DNA of 41,093 bases, taken from positions 1 to 41,093 of the forward strand of contig CAJJCC010000020.1 of NCBI GenBank assembly GCA_905182585.1. The letters are read 5' to 3'. The notes under the pieces are model-generated. The model saw only the letters and a program-made list of their open reading frames with translations. It was not told the origin of the DNA and did not search any database. Each line of letters opens with the position of its first letter. The stretch's first letter is position 1. Made by a program: the position numbers and the translations under genes. Below, piece after piece: positions 29,415-39,148 of the stretch. This DNA comes from an uncultured Flavobacteriales bacterium. GTDB taxonomy: Bacteria; Bacteroidota; Bacteroidia; Flavobacteriales_C; GCA-002722245.

Positions 29415-30353
29415 TTAATACTGAATTAAAACACCATTTAGTTTCTTGTTGTATAATCTCAATGCAGGAAAAGGCATCTTAACAAATGATAAACCTTTAA
29501 TTACCGTATTCAAAAAATGCGACTTTGTTCTAATTGACTCCCAATTAATGTCTAGCGACAAGAAAAACTCGGGCTTCCTATCAAAATAAGGCAAGAAATC
29601 ACCTTCTTCATTTACTATTGGGTTAAACTTTCCTCCAAGCATACCATCTGCCCCATATCCCAAAGAAACACTTAACCATTTTGGAAAATAAGAACGCTCT
29701 AATCCTAATGCATAGGGGTTAATTGAAAGCCAATAAGTTTGTCCATTATAATCTTTCAACCATCTATTCCAATGGGTTGAACCTAACATATCAGGTCTAT
29801 ACTTAGCAAAATCTGTAGGCCAATAAGAGAACTTGGGAACTATGGCTTGTTTACCCAACCAAAACTCTTGCCCCATAAAAAGTAGACTTCCTAATCCATT
29901 TGCAACTAAATCCGACGGAGAAGCACCCCAACCAGAAGAGTAGCCGTCCATAATTTCAGTTGTAAGCAAAAAAGAGAATCCATAAACACCCCCTAGTAAT
30001 AAGGCCTTATTCTTTCGAACCCCTGTCCAACGTAAAGCCGTATAGCCATACAACCCACCATAATATGAGGTCAATCCATGTCCCAACTTATCCATATAAA
30101 GCCAATCACCTTCATCATTAAACCAATGAAAAGGAACCGGTTTATCCTTTGAATACCATTGTTTACTTAACAAATAAATGGTTAGGCTACTGCCTGAAAA
30201 AGCGGCAGATGCCATTCCCCACACCCTATTTTTTCTTAGTGAATCAGCAGGCTCAAACAACTTACTAGCCTGGAGTGGGAGACAAAAACAAAAGAGTCCG
30301 ATTATTAAAATAATCGGACTCTTAAATGTTTTATTTCTAAATATATTATTCAA
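29415..30353 (-). CDS. DUF2279 family (putative periplasmic/outer-membrane) protein; TTG start as called
   Basis: 'LFEPADSLRKNRVWGMASAAFSGSSLTIYLLSKQWY...FHWFNDEGDWLYMDKLGHGLTSYYGG' is the DUF2279 pattern. The N-terminus looks like a signal peptide. Confidence 0.82.
   Translation of the reverse strand: MNNIFRNKTFKSPIILIIGLFCFCLPLQASKLFEPADSLRKNRVWGMASAAFSGSSLTIYLLSKQWYSKDKPVPFHWFNDEGDWLYMDKLGHGLTSYYGGLYGYTALRWTGVRKNKALLLGGVYGFSFLLTTEIMDGYSSGWGASPSDLVANGLGSLLFMGQEFWLGKQAIVPKFSYWPTDFAKYRPDMLGSTHWNRWLKDYNGQTYWLSINPYALGLERSYFPKWLSVSLGYGADGMLGGKFNPIVNEEGDFLPYFDRKPEFFLSLDINWESIRTKSHFLNTVIKGLSFVKMPFPALRLYNKKLNGVLIQY
30292..30323 (-). terminator. Terminator hairpin of the phosphohexomutase gene, inside the DUF2279 signal-peptide codons
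   Basis: AAGAGTCCGATTA..TAATCGGACTCTT: 13-bp perfect stem, extendable by TT/AA. On the minus strand it is followed by TTGTTTTTG. Confidence 0.78.
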
Positions 30354-31757
30354 TTATTTTAACAATTGGTTATGAGTTGCTTTTAGTATTTTAATAGCTT
30401 CTTCACTAGAAGAAGACTCACAATACGTTCTTAAAACAGGCTCAGTTCCGGATGGTCTAATCATCAACCATTCGTCCTCATTAAAAAAGAATTTAAATCC
30501 ATCAGTTTCATCAACACGAACAACAGCTTTCCCTGCTAATTCTGAAATTGAACCAGAAGCACAATCTTTCAGCACAGCTTGTTTTTGCTCTTCTGTTAAA
30601 TGTAAATCGATTCGTTCAAAAGCGAATGGACCTACGATATCATAAACCTCAGCGATTAAGTCTTCTAAAGTCTTACCGCTTTTCACCATATATTCCCAAA
30701 TTGTTAATCCAATCCAAACTCCGTCTCTTTCAGGAATATGACCTTGGATTGCCATTCCTCCTGACTCCTCTCCTCCTAGTAAGAAGTTTCCTTCTAACAA
30801 AAATTCACAAACATATTTAAATCCAATCTTAGTTGTAATTTGATTCAAATCATAATGCTTACAAAGCTTACTCACTTTTTCTGAACAACTAAACGCAGTA
30901 ATTACATCACCTGAATAGTTTTTCTCTTCTTTTAAATATTTAATTAATAAAAGAATAATATGATGAGCATCTACAAAATTTCCTTTTGAATCAAATAAAC
31001 CAATTCTATCTGCATCTCCGTCTGTAGCTACAGAGCAATCTATATTCTCACTCAACTTAATAACTTCCGCCATTTCGCCAAGGTTTCTTAAAATTGGTTC
31101 TGGAGCAACTCCTTCAAAACCTGGGTTATCGTCGGTGTGCATGAATGTTAAATCAGGCAACAACTTTCGCATTACATCTCTTCCTGCTCCGTACATTGCA
31201 TCATATGCAAAGTTCATATTTGAATTACGAATCGCATCCAAATCGAAAGCCGATTCAGCATGCTTAATGTACATATCTTCTAAATCAATATATTCTATTA
31301 AACCACTTTCTAAATATTGCTCAAAGGATGAATTAACATCAAACCCCGAAAAATCTGGAATTATATTTTCTATTTCTTCTACATCGCTTGTCAGCATTGG
31401 CCCACCATAACTGCCTTTAAGCTTATATCCGTTATATTCTGGTGGATTATGAGAAGCTGTAATAACGACTCCTACCGAAGCCTCTTTCTTAACTACTCCC
31501 AACGAAACCATTGGAGTTGAAGCAAATGCAGGAGAGAAATAAACCTTAACCCCTTTTGAAGCAAGTACTTTCGCAGTAGTTTCGGCAAACATCTTGCCTC
31601 CAAATCTACAATCAAAACCAAGAACAACACTTGGATTTTCAAATTTTGCTTTTGTCCACTCAGCTGTAGCTAAAGCAACACGTGCAACATTCTCAACAGT
31701 ATATTCTTTAGCAATAATTGCTCTCCATCCATCTGTTCCAAATTTGATTTTTGTCAT
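30354..31757 (-). CDS. Phosphoglucomutase/phosphomannomutase family protein
   Basis: 'KFGTDGWRAIIAKEYT', 'ITASHNPPEYNGYKLKGSYGGPM', 'ATDGDADRIGLFDSKGNFVDAH', 'LGGEESGGMAIQGHIPERDGV', 'MIRPSGTEPVLRTYCE'. Confidence 0.96.
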   Translation of the reverse strand: MTKIKFGTDGWRAIIAKEYTVENVARVALATAEWTKAKFENPSVVLGFDCRFGGKMFAETTAKVLASKGVKVYFSPAFASTPMVSLGVVKKEASVGVVITASHNPPEYNGYKLKGSYGGPMLTSDVEEIENIIPDFSGFDVNSSFEQYLESGLIEYIDLEDMYIKHAESAFDLDAIRNSNMNFAYDAMYGAGRDVMRKLLPDLTFMHTDDNPGFEGVAPEPILRNLGEMAEVIKLSENIDCSVATDGDADRIGLFDSKGNFVDAHHIILLLIKYLKEEKNYSGDVITAFSCSEKVSKLCKHYDLNQITTKIGFKYVCEFLLEGNFLLGGEESGGMAIQGHIPERDGVWIGLTIWEYMVKSGKTLEDLIAEVYDIVGPFAFERIDLHLTEEQKQAVLKDCASGSISELAGKAVVRVDETDGFKFFFNEDEWLMIRPSGTEPVLRTYCESSSSEEAIKILKATHNQLLK

Positions 31758-32679
31758 CCTTATTCTTTTTTACGAAATTAAGAGTTTTAACTAGATAATA
31801 GAAATAAAATGTTGAATTGAATGGATAAATCTTATTAACGATTTACTGCAACGCCGCCCACTATAGTTTTTTGATCTACCATTGCATTAAAATTTATAAC
31901 CATCTTACTGAACCTCAGTCGAAAACTTCGTGTAATTTACATCCCAAAAGTCTCTTAAAGTAGCGTGCTTCCGTAATTAATTATCCACATCGATTAAAAA
32001 AAGAACACATAAAGTATAAATATTCATCCCTTTAATCACCCAAATCTCATTTAAACGATCTACACATCTTGTGTAAATAAATTAAGTAGCTGTACGTGTG
32101 AAGAAAAACATCACTAAACTATGACCCAATCTATGGTTGTATTAACGAGATCAGCACACTTCATAACAGTGTTAATTAGCTCAATTACATATAGTTGATA
32201 CACAAATACTCATTATATAACAAAGCTTAAATCGCAAGCCAATATGCGCTATTCACCAAAGCAAATCGAACCGGATGATAATTAAGGATATGGTATTCTA
32301 TTTACAACTAAATCAATTATTGCCTAAACAGCACTCACTTCTTTAATATTCCGCGCCAACTATACAGGAACTAAACTGGAACTAAACCATATCGATATCT
32401 AACCATGAATCACCTAGTAAAGGTTTAGTTGAAATTTCAACCCTTGAAATATAGCCTTAAAATGTATTGGATTAATTTGCATTTGTAAACGCTTTTAGCG
32501 TTTTGGAAAGTAAATAAAAACTGAGCAACAAATACGTTTGTAAAAAGAAAAAAAACAGTACCTATAAAAATCGGTATCGAAACCACACCATAACAAAGAT
32601 TTCTGTTAGAAATTAGAAAGACTTTCTTCTTTCACAAACTGAAAACCTCTTTTATCAACGCATGAAAATTTCACATGCT

Positions 32680-33300
32680 TCAAATCACTCCTTTTAAATC
32701 ACCTAACCCTTCTCTAATAACAACGGGATCACCTGAGGTACAATCAACAACAGTTGAAGGCGCATTATTTCCGTAACCTCCAGCTAAAACTAACTCTACC
32801 CTTCCTTCATAGCGCTCATAAATACTTACAGGATCGGTAGTATATTCAATAACTTCATCTTGATCTTTCAAAGAAGCACTCATAATAGGATTCCCTAATT
32901 GCTCAACTAAAGACTGAGCAATAGCATTATCAGGAACTCTAATACCTACAGATTTCTTTTTAGATTTGAATAATTTAGGCACCAATGCACTTGCATTTAA
33001 AATAAATGTAAACGGTCCAGGCAAAACGCTTTTCATAACCCTAAACGTAGGTGTACTTACCTGCTTTGCATATTCTGATAATTGGGAGAGATCATTACAA
33101 ATAAAAGAAAAATTGGCCTTATCAGGTTTAATACCTCTTAATTGACAAATTTTCTCAACTGCATTTTTAGAGTTGATATCACATCCGAAAGCATAAACAG
33201 TATCCGTAGGGTAAATAATTACACCTCCTTTCTTCAATACTTCAATTGCCTTTGCAATATTTCTTGGGTTTGGGTTATCTGGGTGAACGTCTAAAAGCAT
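32680..33300 (-). CDS. L-threonylcarbamoyladenylate synthase family (Sua5/YciO/YrdC)
   Basis: 'IAKAIEVLKKGGVIIYPTDTVYAFGCDINSKNAVEKICQLRGIKPDKANFSFICNDLSQLSEYA', 'LPGPFTFILNAS', 'SVGIRVPDNAIAQSLV'. Start moved from 33336 to the ATG at 33300 because the upstream codons are a terminator hairpin plus T-tract. Confidence 0.93.
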   Translation of the reverse strand: MLLDVHPDNPNPRNIAKAIEVLKKGGVIIYPTDTVYAFGCDINSKNAVEKICQLRGIKPDKANFSFICNDLSQLSEYAKQVSTPTFRVMKSVLPGPFTFILNASALVPKLFKSKKKSVGIRVPDNAIAQSLVEQLGNPIMSASLKDQDEVIEYTTDPVSIYERYEGRVELVLAGGYGNNAPSTVVDCTSGDPVVIREGLGDLKGVI

Positions 33301-33305
33301 GGTGT

Positions 33306-33340
33306 AAAAAAAAAGCCCATGAATCAAAATATTCATGGAC
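33306..33340 (-). terminator. Intrinsic terminator of transaldolase
   Basis: Minus strand: GTCCATGAAT-ATTTTG-ATTCATGGGC followed by nine T residues. Confidence 0.9.
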
Positions 33341-33358
33341 CAATTAAAATAATATTTA

Positions 33359-34015
33359 TCATGAGTTAACCTTAGCGTGATCTGCTAAGAATGTTGCTAA
33401 GCCACTATCCGTTAATGGGTGTTTTAATAAGCTTAAAATCACACTTAAAGGACCAGTCATAACGTCTGCTCCAATTTTTGCACAATCTAATAAATGAGAT
33501 GAATGACGAACAGATGCTGCTAAAATTTCAGTGTTGAAGTTGTAGTTGTCATAAATTAGTCTGATTTCATCAATCAAACCTACTCCACTATGTGAAATGT
33601 CATCTAATCTCCCTAAGAAAGGAGAAACGTATGAAGCGCCAGCTTTTGCTGCTAAAAGTGCTTGACCAGCTGAAAACACTAAAGTACAGTTTGTTCTAAT
33701 TCCATTATCAGTAAACCACTTAATTGCCTTAATTCCTTCTTTAATCATAGGAACTTTAACAACAATATTAGGATGTAGATCAGCTAATATTTTTCCTTCT
33801 TTTATCATTTCTTCGAAATTCGTAGAAATAACTTCAGCACTAACATCACCATCAACGATATTACAAATATCTAAATAATGTTGTTTTACTTTTTCATCAC
33901 CGCTAATACCTTCTTTAGCCATTAATGATGGATTCGTAGTTACTCCGTCTAAAACTCCTAAATCTTCCGCTTCTTTAATTTGCTCAAGATTTGCTGTATC
34001 GATAAAAAACTTCAT
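33359..34015 (-). CDS. Transaldolase (TalC/FSA-like short form)
   Basis: '[36 protein letters not shown]', '[17 protein letters not shown]', '[32 protein letters not shown]'. Confidence 0.96.
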   Translation of the reverse strand: MKFFIDTANLEQIKEAEDLGVLDGVTTNPSLMAKEGISGDEKVKQHYLDICNIVDGDVSAEVISTNFEEMIKEGKILADLHPNIVVKVPMIKEGIKAIKWFTDNGIRTNCTLVFSAGQALLAAKAGASYVSPFLGRLDDISHSGVGLIDEIRLIYDNYNFNTEILAASVRHSSHLLDCAKIGADVMTGPLSVILSLLKHPLTDSGLATFLADHAKVNS

Positions 34016-34176
34016 AGTGGGTTGAATTGTGTTTCCCCAAAAATAGCCAACTCAGTTGAGTTATTTTATACTATTAGTAAGCACTTATGAACATTTTTAA
34101 ATTGAAGTATAAACAAGGTCCACTTACCCGAAACAAGTTAAAGATTTCATTCGTAATGAATAAAAACTAAACACCT

Positions 34177-36132
34177 ATGTCGTCACCTAAAATCCTTTGG
34201 AGCCCTTCTGATAAGCTAAAGAATGAATCCAACATGAATAATTTTATGGTTTGGGTGAACGAATCTTTAGATTACAACTTTAAAAACTATCAAGATTTAT
34301 GGAATTGGTCTGTAAATGAGGAAGAACAATTTTGGGAATCAATTTTAAAATTTTACAAAATTGAATATTCAGGAAGTTATAGTAAAGTTAAATCTAAAGT
34401 TGATCAAATGCTTGAGACTAGATGGTTTGAAGGAATACAATTAAACTACGCGGAACATATTTTCAGAAACTATTCCGATGAATTCCAAGCGATTACTTTT
34501 AAAAAAGAAAGTGATGAATTAATTAATATATCTTGGAATGAACTAAAACACAAAACAGCTAAAGTCGCTAAATACCTCAAGAACAATAACATTCAAAAAG
34601 GCGATAGAGTTTGCAGTATGCTTCCTAATTGCCCCGAAGCCGTCATTGCTTTTTTAGCTGTTAATTCAATAGGCGCAATTTGGTCGAGTTGCTCGCCCGA
34701 CTTTGGTACTAAGAGTATAATTGATCGATTTCAACAAATTAAACCTAAGGCTTTTATCGCTACTAATGGATATCAATACAACGGAAGAACTTTTAATAAA
34801 ATCGAAGAAATAACTAAAATTACGGAAACGATTTCATCAATCGAATCTACTCTTGTTTTAGAATACATTTCTGAAATTGACCCTCCATGTAAGACTGATA
34901 TCTGGTCGGATATAATGAAGCAACCCAAACAAGAATTAACATTTACAAGGGTTGATTTTTCAGACCCTATTTGGATTCTATACTCTAGTGGAACAACTGG
35001 AAAACCAAAAGCTATAACCCATTCAGTCGGTGGGATTACCATAGAGCACTTTAAGGCATTAAGTCTTCATCAAAACGTTAAACCAGGAGATAAATTCTTT
35101 TGGTATTCAACTACTGGTTGGATGATGTGGAACTATGCAACCTCAGCTTTATTAGCTGGAGGAACAATCGCTATGTACGATGGGTCGCCAGCATTTCCTA
35201 AAGCTGATATTTTATGGGAATTTGCAGAAAAAGCTAAAATCACACATTTTGGAGCCGGAGCAAGCTACTATATTTATTGTATGAAGGAAGGAATGAACTT
35301 TACCAATTCGAAAGCAATACAAAACATACAATCGTTTGGTTCAACAGGCTCACCTCTACCTCCCGAAACTTTCGATTGGTTTTATAAAAGTGTAAACAAA
35401 AACGCTTGGGTTATATCTTTAAGTGGAGGTACCGACATTTGCAGTGGTTTTGTCGGAGGAAATCCATTTGAATCGGTTTATGAAGGTGAAATTCAATGCA
35501 GAATGCTTGGTGTAAACCTTCAGGCTTATTCTGAAGAAGGTATTTCTGTAGAGGACAAATTAGGAGAGATGATTATTGAAAACGCCCTGCCATCAATGCC
35601 TATTTATTTCTGGAACGACCAAGGGAACAAACGATATAAATCAAGCTATTTCGAAATGTACCTGGGCAAATGGAGGCATGGAGATTGGATTAAAATAACC
35701 AATAGAAAAACGGTTATTATTTACGGCAGATCTGATGCGACCTTAAACCGTGGTGGTGTACGTATTGGGACAAGCGAAGTTTATAGCGCTACAGAGAGTG
35801 TTAAAGAAGTTAAGGATTCTTTAGTTGTTTGCTTAGATCATTCTGACGGAACGCAATCCATGCCAATGTTTATTAAACTGCACGATGACATTCAATTAGA
35901 CATGAAACTAAAAAGAGACATCAAAAAAGCGATTAAAACTCAATTTTCACCAAGGCATATTCCTGATCAAATTATTCAAGTATCAGATATTCCTTATACA
36001 ATGAGCGGCAAAAAGATGGAGGCTCCTGTTAAAAAAATCCTTTCTGGAGTTCCAATTGAAGAAGCAGTAAGCAAAGATGCTATGAAAAATCCAGAGGCAC
36101 TAGATTTCTTTATTAATTTCAATTTAAAATAA
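34177..36132 (+). CDS. Acetoacetate--CoA ligase (acetoacetyl-CoA synthetase)
   Basis: 'NYAEHIF', 'GAIWSSCSPDFGTKSIIDRF', 'ILYSSGTTGKPKAITHSVGG', 'FWYSTTGWMMWNYATSALLAGGTIAMYDGSPAFP', 'DATLNRGGVRIGTSEVYSA'. Confidence 0.94.
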   Translation: MSSPKILWSPSDKLKNESNMNNFMVWVNESLDYNFKNYQDLWNWSVNEEEQFWESILKFYKIEYSGSYSKVKSKVDQMLETRWFEGIQLNYAEHIFRNYSDEFQAITFKKESDELINISWNELKHKTAKVAKYLKNNNIQKGDRVCSMLPNCPEAVIAFLAVNSIGAIWSSCSPDFGTKSIIDRFQQIKPKAFIATNGYQYNGRTFNKIEEITKITETISSIESTLVLEYISEIDPPCKTDIWSDIMKQPKQELTFTRVDFSDPIWILYSSGTTGKPKAITHSVGGITIEHFKALSLHQNVKPGDKFFWYSTTGWMMWNYATSALLAGGTIAMYDGSPAFPKADILWEFAEKAKITHFGAGASYYIYCMKEGMNFTNSKAIQNIQSFGSTGSPLPPETFDWFYKSVNKNAWVISLSGGTDICSGFVGGNPFESVYEGEIQCRMLGVNLQAYSEEGISVEDKLGEMIIENALPSMPIYFWNDQGNKRYKSSYFEMYLGKWRHGDWIKITNRKTVIIYGRSDATLNRGGVRIGTSEVYSATESVKEVKDSLVVCLDHSDGTQSMPMFIKLHDDIQLDMKLKRDIKKAIKTQFSPRHIPDQIIQVSDIPYTMSGKKMEAPVKKILSGVPIEEAVSKDAMKNPEALDFFINFNLK

Positions 36133-36141
36133 GCACTAAAA

Positions 36142-36165
36142 AAGGGCGAACAAAAGTCAGCCCTT
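36142..36165. terminator. Shared convergent terminator hairpin
   Basis: AAGGGC..GCCCTT between convergent genes, with TTTTTT following on the minus strand. Confidence 0.65.
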
Positions 36166-36187
36166 CTTAATATTATAAAACACACTT

Positions 36188-37108
36188 TTAATAAGTTTCC
36201 AATTCGTTTAATACTAACGAAGCCGCTCCTATTAGTCCAGTATCAGCTTCACAACCTGCAGGTAATATTTCAAAATCAGCTTTATAATAAGATGAAAAGT
36301 ATGAATTTGCAGTTTCAACTGCAGCTCCTTTAAATAACTCATAAGCTTTACCTACTCCTCCGCCAATTACAAATTTGGTGATATCATAAGCATGCGCTAA
36401 TCCAACAACAGTTTCTCCAATTAAAGTTCCTACATAATCCCATACACCTTGTGCAAATAAATCTCCTGCCTTTGCCGCTAGGAAGACTTTTTCAACGGTT
36501 AACTCTGATTCAAACTTTAATGAACTGTTTGCGTTTTCAGGCTTTAATAATTCCTCTTTAACGTAATTAGCCAAATGTCTTTGCCCTAAATAATTTTCCA
36601 ACACCTGACGCTTAGGACCTACAACCAAGAAACCAACTTCTCCTGCATTCCCTTTTGATCCAATAAATAGCTTTCGATGAACAATGATACCACCCCCAAC
36701 TCCTGTACCTAGGGCAATCATAATAAAGTCATCTTTATCATGTCCACCAAAATACATTTCACCTAAAGCAGTGCAGTTAGCATCATTCTCCATTCTAACA
36801 ATTAAATATGGAAATGCCTTTTTTAATTGAGGAACAACATCTGTTCCGTTTAAAGATTCTAGATTATTTGCTTGAACTAAAGTTTGACGATCTAAAGATA
36901 ATTGACCAGGTATTCCAATCCCGATACCTTTTAATCCATCATGCTTATTTGTATACTTAGTACAAACTGAAATTAACAATTTAATGAAGTCTTCTGGTGA
37001 TTTTGAATGTTCCAGCGTATCATGACGCTCTGTCTCCAAAATCTCTCCTTTATCTGATACTATTCCAAATTTGACGGTAGTACCGCCAATGTCAATTCCT
37101 AAAATCAT
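36188..37108 (-). CDS. ROK family sugar kinase (glucokinase-like)
   Basis: 'ILGIDIGGTTVKFGIVSDKGEI', 'NDANCTALGEMYFGGHDKDDFIMIALGTGVGGGIIVHRKLFIGSKGNAGEVGF'. Confidence 0.94.
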   Translation of the reverse strand: MILGIDIGGTTVKFGIVSDKGEILETERHDTLEHSKSPEDFIKLLISVCTKYTNKHDGLKGIGIGIPGQLSLDRQTLVQANNLESLNGTDVVPQLKKAFPYLIVRMENDANCTALGEMYFGGHDKDDFIMIALGTGVGGGIIVHRKLFIGSKGNAGEVGFLVVGPKRQVLENYLGQRHLANYVKEELLKPENANSSLKFESELTVEKVFLAAKAGDLFAQGVWDYVGTLIGETVVGLAHAYDITKFVIGGGVGKAYELFKGAAVETANSYFSSYYKADFEILPAGCEADTGLIGAASLVLNELETY

Positions 37109-37129
37109 AGCACCAAATTTAGCATTTTT

Positions 37130-38317
37130 TTACATTTTTACTAGCCTATGGGTAAAACTAGTTTTCTCATCTTGAATTTCTAATAGGTAAAAGCCATTTT
37201 TAACAGAAGACATATCTATTAGGCCTTGCCTAAGATCCCCTGTTTTAATTAAGCTCCCTGCTAAGTTATAAATTCGAAACACCCCCTCCAACATACCTTC
37301 AACGTGAACTTGCTCTATTGCAGGATTGGGATAAACACTCAAATTAACGGCTAATTCATGTTGACTTAAATGAATTTGATTCGATTTTAATTTAGCATCA
37401 ATAACATCTAACAAAGAATTTTCGCCAAAACAATCTTGCCCTAATTCCCAAATCATCACTCCACCGGCTCCATTATCAATCGCGTATTGTACTTTATCTT
37501 CAATCGTTGAAATTCCGTTAAAATAAAGTACTCCTTCATCTGTCATGGTTTTATCTTGATATAAACTATCTGGGTATTCAGATACAATTTCACACCAAGT
37601 CCATGCAGGAACTTCAGCAGCTTGAAATTCATAACCGTAAAAAGGTAAACCAATAATAATATTCTTTTTATCAGCACCTCTACCACTCCAGTAATTAAAA
37701 TCACCTGTTGTTTGAGACATAGGAGAATGTTGTCCTGGATTTGACAATGTCCAGGGTCCTGTATTATCATAAGACATTAAATTCAATAGGTCATAATCTT
37801 CAACTGTTTCTCTTTCAATATAACTTCCCGTCCATTTCGCTAAGGCAGCACTAACTTCAATATTATAAACCTTTGCCGAATCCATTAAATCTTGAACAAA
37901 ATCGTCATAGGTTGACATTTGTACCATCGATCCTTCCAAATCAACATCTACTCCATCCAAATTATTCTCCAAAACAAAATTCATTAAGGAATGAATTAAC
38001 GCAGGACGATTTGCCTCATCAGTTTTATTACGGTAGGTATCTTCAGCAACAGTTGATAACCCACCACCACCTATTGAAATAAAAACTTTACAATTCGCTA
38101 AGTGTGCTTTTTCAACCAAAGGGTCTAGATTGTGAGAAAAAATAAATTCTCCATCTGAACCTGGATTGGCAAAAGAGGCACAAACATGTGTAAGTTTTGA
38201 GAAATCAATATTATTTAAAATTCCAAATCGATAAGTTGGTAAATATCCAACTACTTTAAAAGCCTGAGCTTGATTTAGCAAAATTGTAAAAATTAAAAGA
38301 GCTAAAATTCGTTTCAT
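37130..38317 (-). CDS. Glycoside hydrolase family 18 protein with T9SS C-terminal sorting domain
   Basis: GH18 motif 'LDGVDVDLEG' (DxxDxDxE). 'VFISIGGGG', 'LMSYD', 'GLPFYGYEF', 'GAGGVMIWELGQD'. C-terminus 'LSVYPNPAIEQVHVEG...NGFYLLEI...RLVKM'. The ATG at 38317 (MKRILALLIF) is preferred as start. Confidence 0.93.
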   Translation of the reverse strand: MKRILALLIFTILLNQAQAFKVVGYLPTYRFGILNNIDFSKLTHVCASFANPGSDGEFIFSHNLDPLVEKAHLANCKVFISIGGGGLSTVAEDTYRNKTDEANRPALIHSLMNFVLENNLDGVDVDLEGSMVQMSTYDDFVQDLMDSAKVYNIEVSAALAKWTGSYIERETVEDYDLLNLMSYDNTGPWTLSNPGQHSPMSQTTGDFNYWSGRGADKKNIIIGLPFYGYEFQAAEVPAWTWCEIVSEYPDSLYQDKTMTDEGVLYFNGISTIEDKVQYAIDNGAGGVMIWELGQDCFGENSLLDVIDAKLKSNQIHLSQHELAVNLSVYPNPAIEQVHVEGMLEGVFRIYNLAGSLIKTGDLRQGLIDMSSVKNGFYLLEIQDEKTSFTHRLVKM

Positions 38318-38506
38318 TTGTTTTGAGTTAAGCGTTGAAACAAACATAAGTTAATATAACAAAAACTATTAAATCCCAATGCAGACAGGAACAGGACAAA
38401 GCAGAAGACAAAATAAAGACTTCTTTAAAGTTAATTTTCCTTAAGATCCAATTAATAAATACGATTTAACAAAAGATGTAATAACTTTATATTTTAAATT
38501 AGTATC

Positions 38507-39127
38507 ATGAAACAGTTTTTAATCCTCCTCACTTTAATTCCATTTATTTCGTTTGGTCAAAAAGACGCAACTCGGAAAATTGTTAAAATAACGGGAATCA
38601 CAGTAAGTAGTGATAGCTTAAAACCGGTACCTTTTGCAAATATAATGGTGAAAGGAAATTACACAGGAACAATGGGAGACCACTCTGGTTTTTACAGTAT
38701 TGTAGCCACAACAGGTGATACATTAGTATTTTCAAGTATTGGTTTTAAAAATGAAGAATACATCATTCCTGATACTTTAGAAAACAAGCAGTACTCCTTA
38801 ATTCAAATTTTACAGCAGGATACAATAGAACTTCCTGAAACTCGCATAAGCGTTTGGCCTAGTTACGACCAGTTTAAACAAGCTTTCTTAAACACCGAAG
38901 TTAAAGATGATGAATTAGCAAGAGCTAAAAGGAATCTTAATAGCGATATTTTAAAAGAACAGGCCATTAATTTAACGCTTGGTGCTGGTGGGAATCAAAA
39001 ATATATGCAAGACACTTATAATGCTAGATTATACTACAGTGGTCAGCTACCTCCTAACAACTTACTCAATCCGGTTGCATGGACTAAGCTAATTAAAGCT
39101 TGGAAAGATGGTAAATTTGATGATTAA
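38507..39127 (+). CDS. Carboxypeptidase-regulatory-like (CarboxypepD_reg-like) domain protein, secreted
   Basis: Signal peptide. 'ITVSSDSLKPVPFANIMVKGNYTGTMGDHSGFYSIVATTGDTLVFSSIGFKNEEYII' is the standard beta-sandwich pattern. Confidence 0.88.
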   Translation: MKQFLILLTLIPFISFGQKDATRKIVKITGITVSSDSLKPVPFANIMVKGNYTGTMGDHSGFYSIVATTGDTLVFSSIGFKNEEYIIPDTLENKQYSLIQILQQDTIELPETRISVWPSYDQFKQAFLNTEVKDDELARAKRNLNSDILKEQAINLTLGAGGNQKYMQDTYNARLYYSGQLPPNNLLNPVAWTKLIKAWKDGKFDD

Positions 39128-39148
39128 AAAAATACGATAACTCTACAT

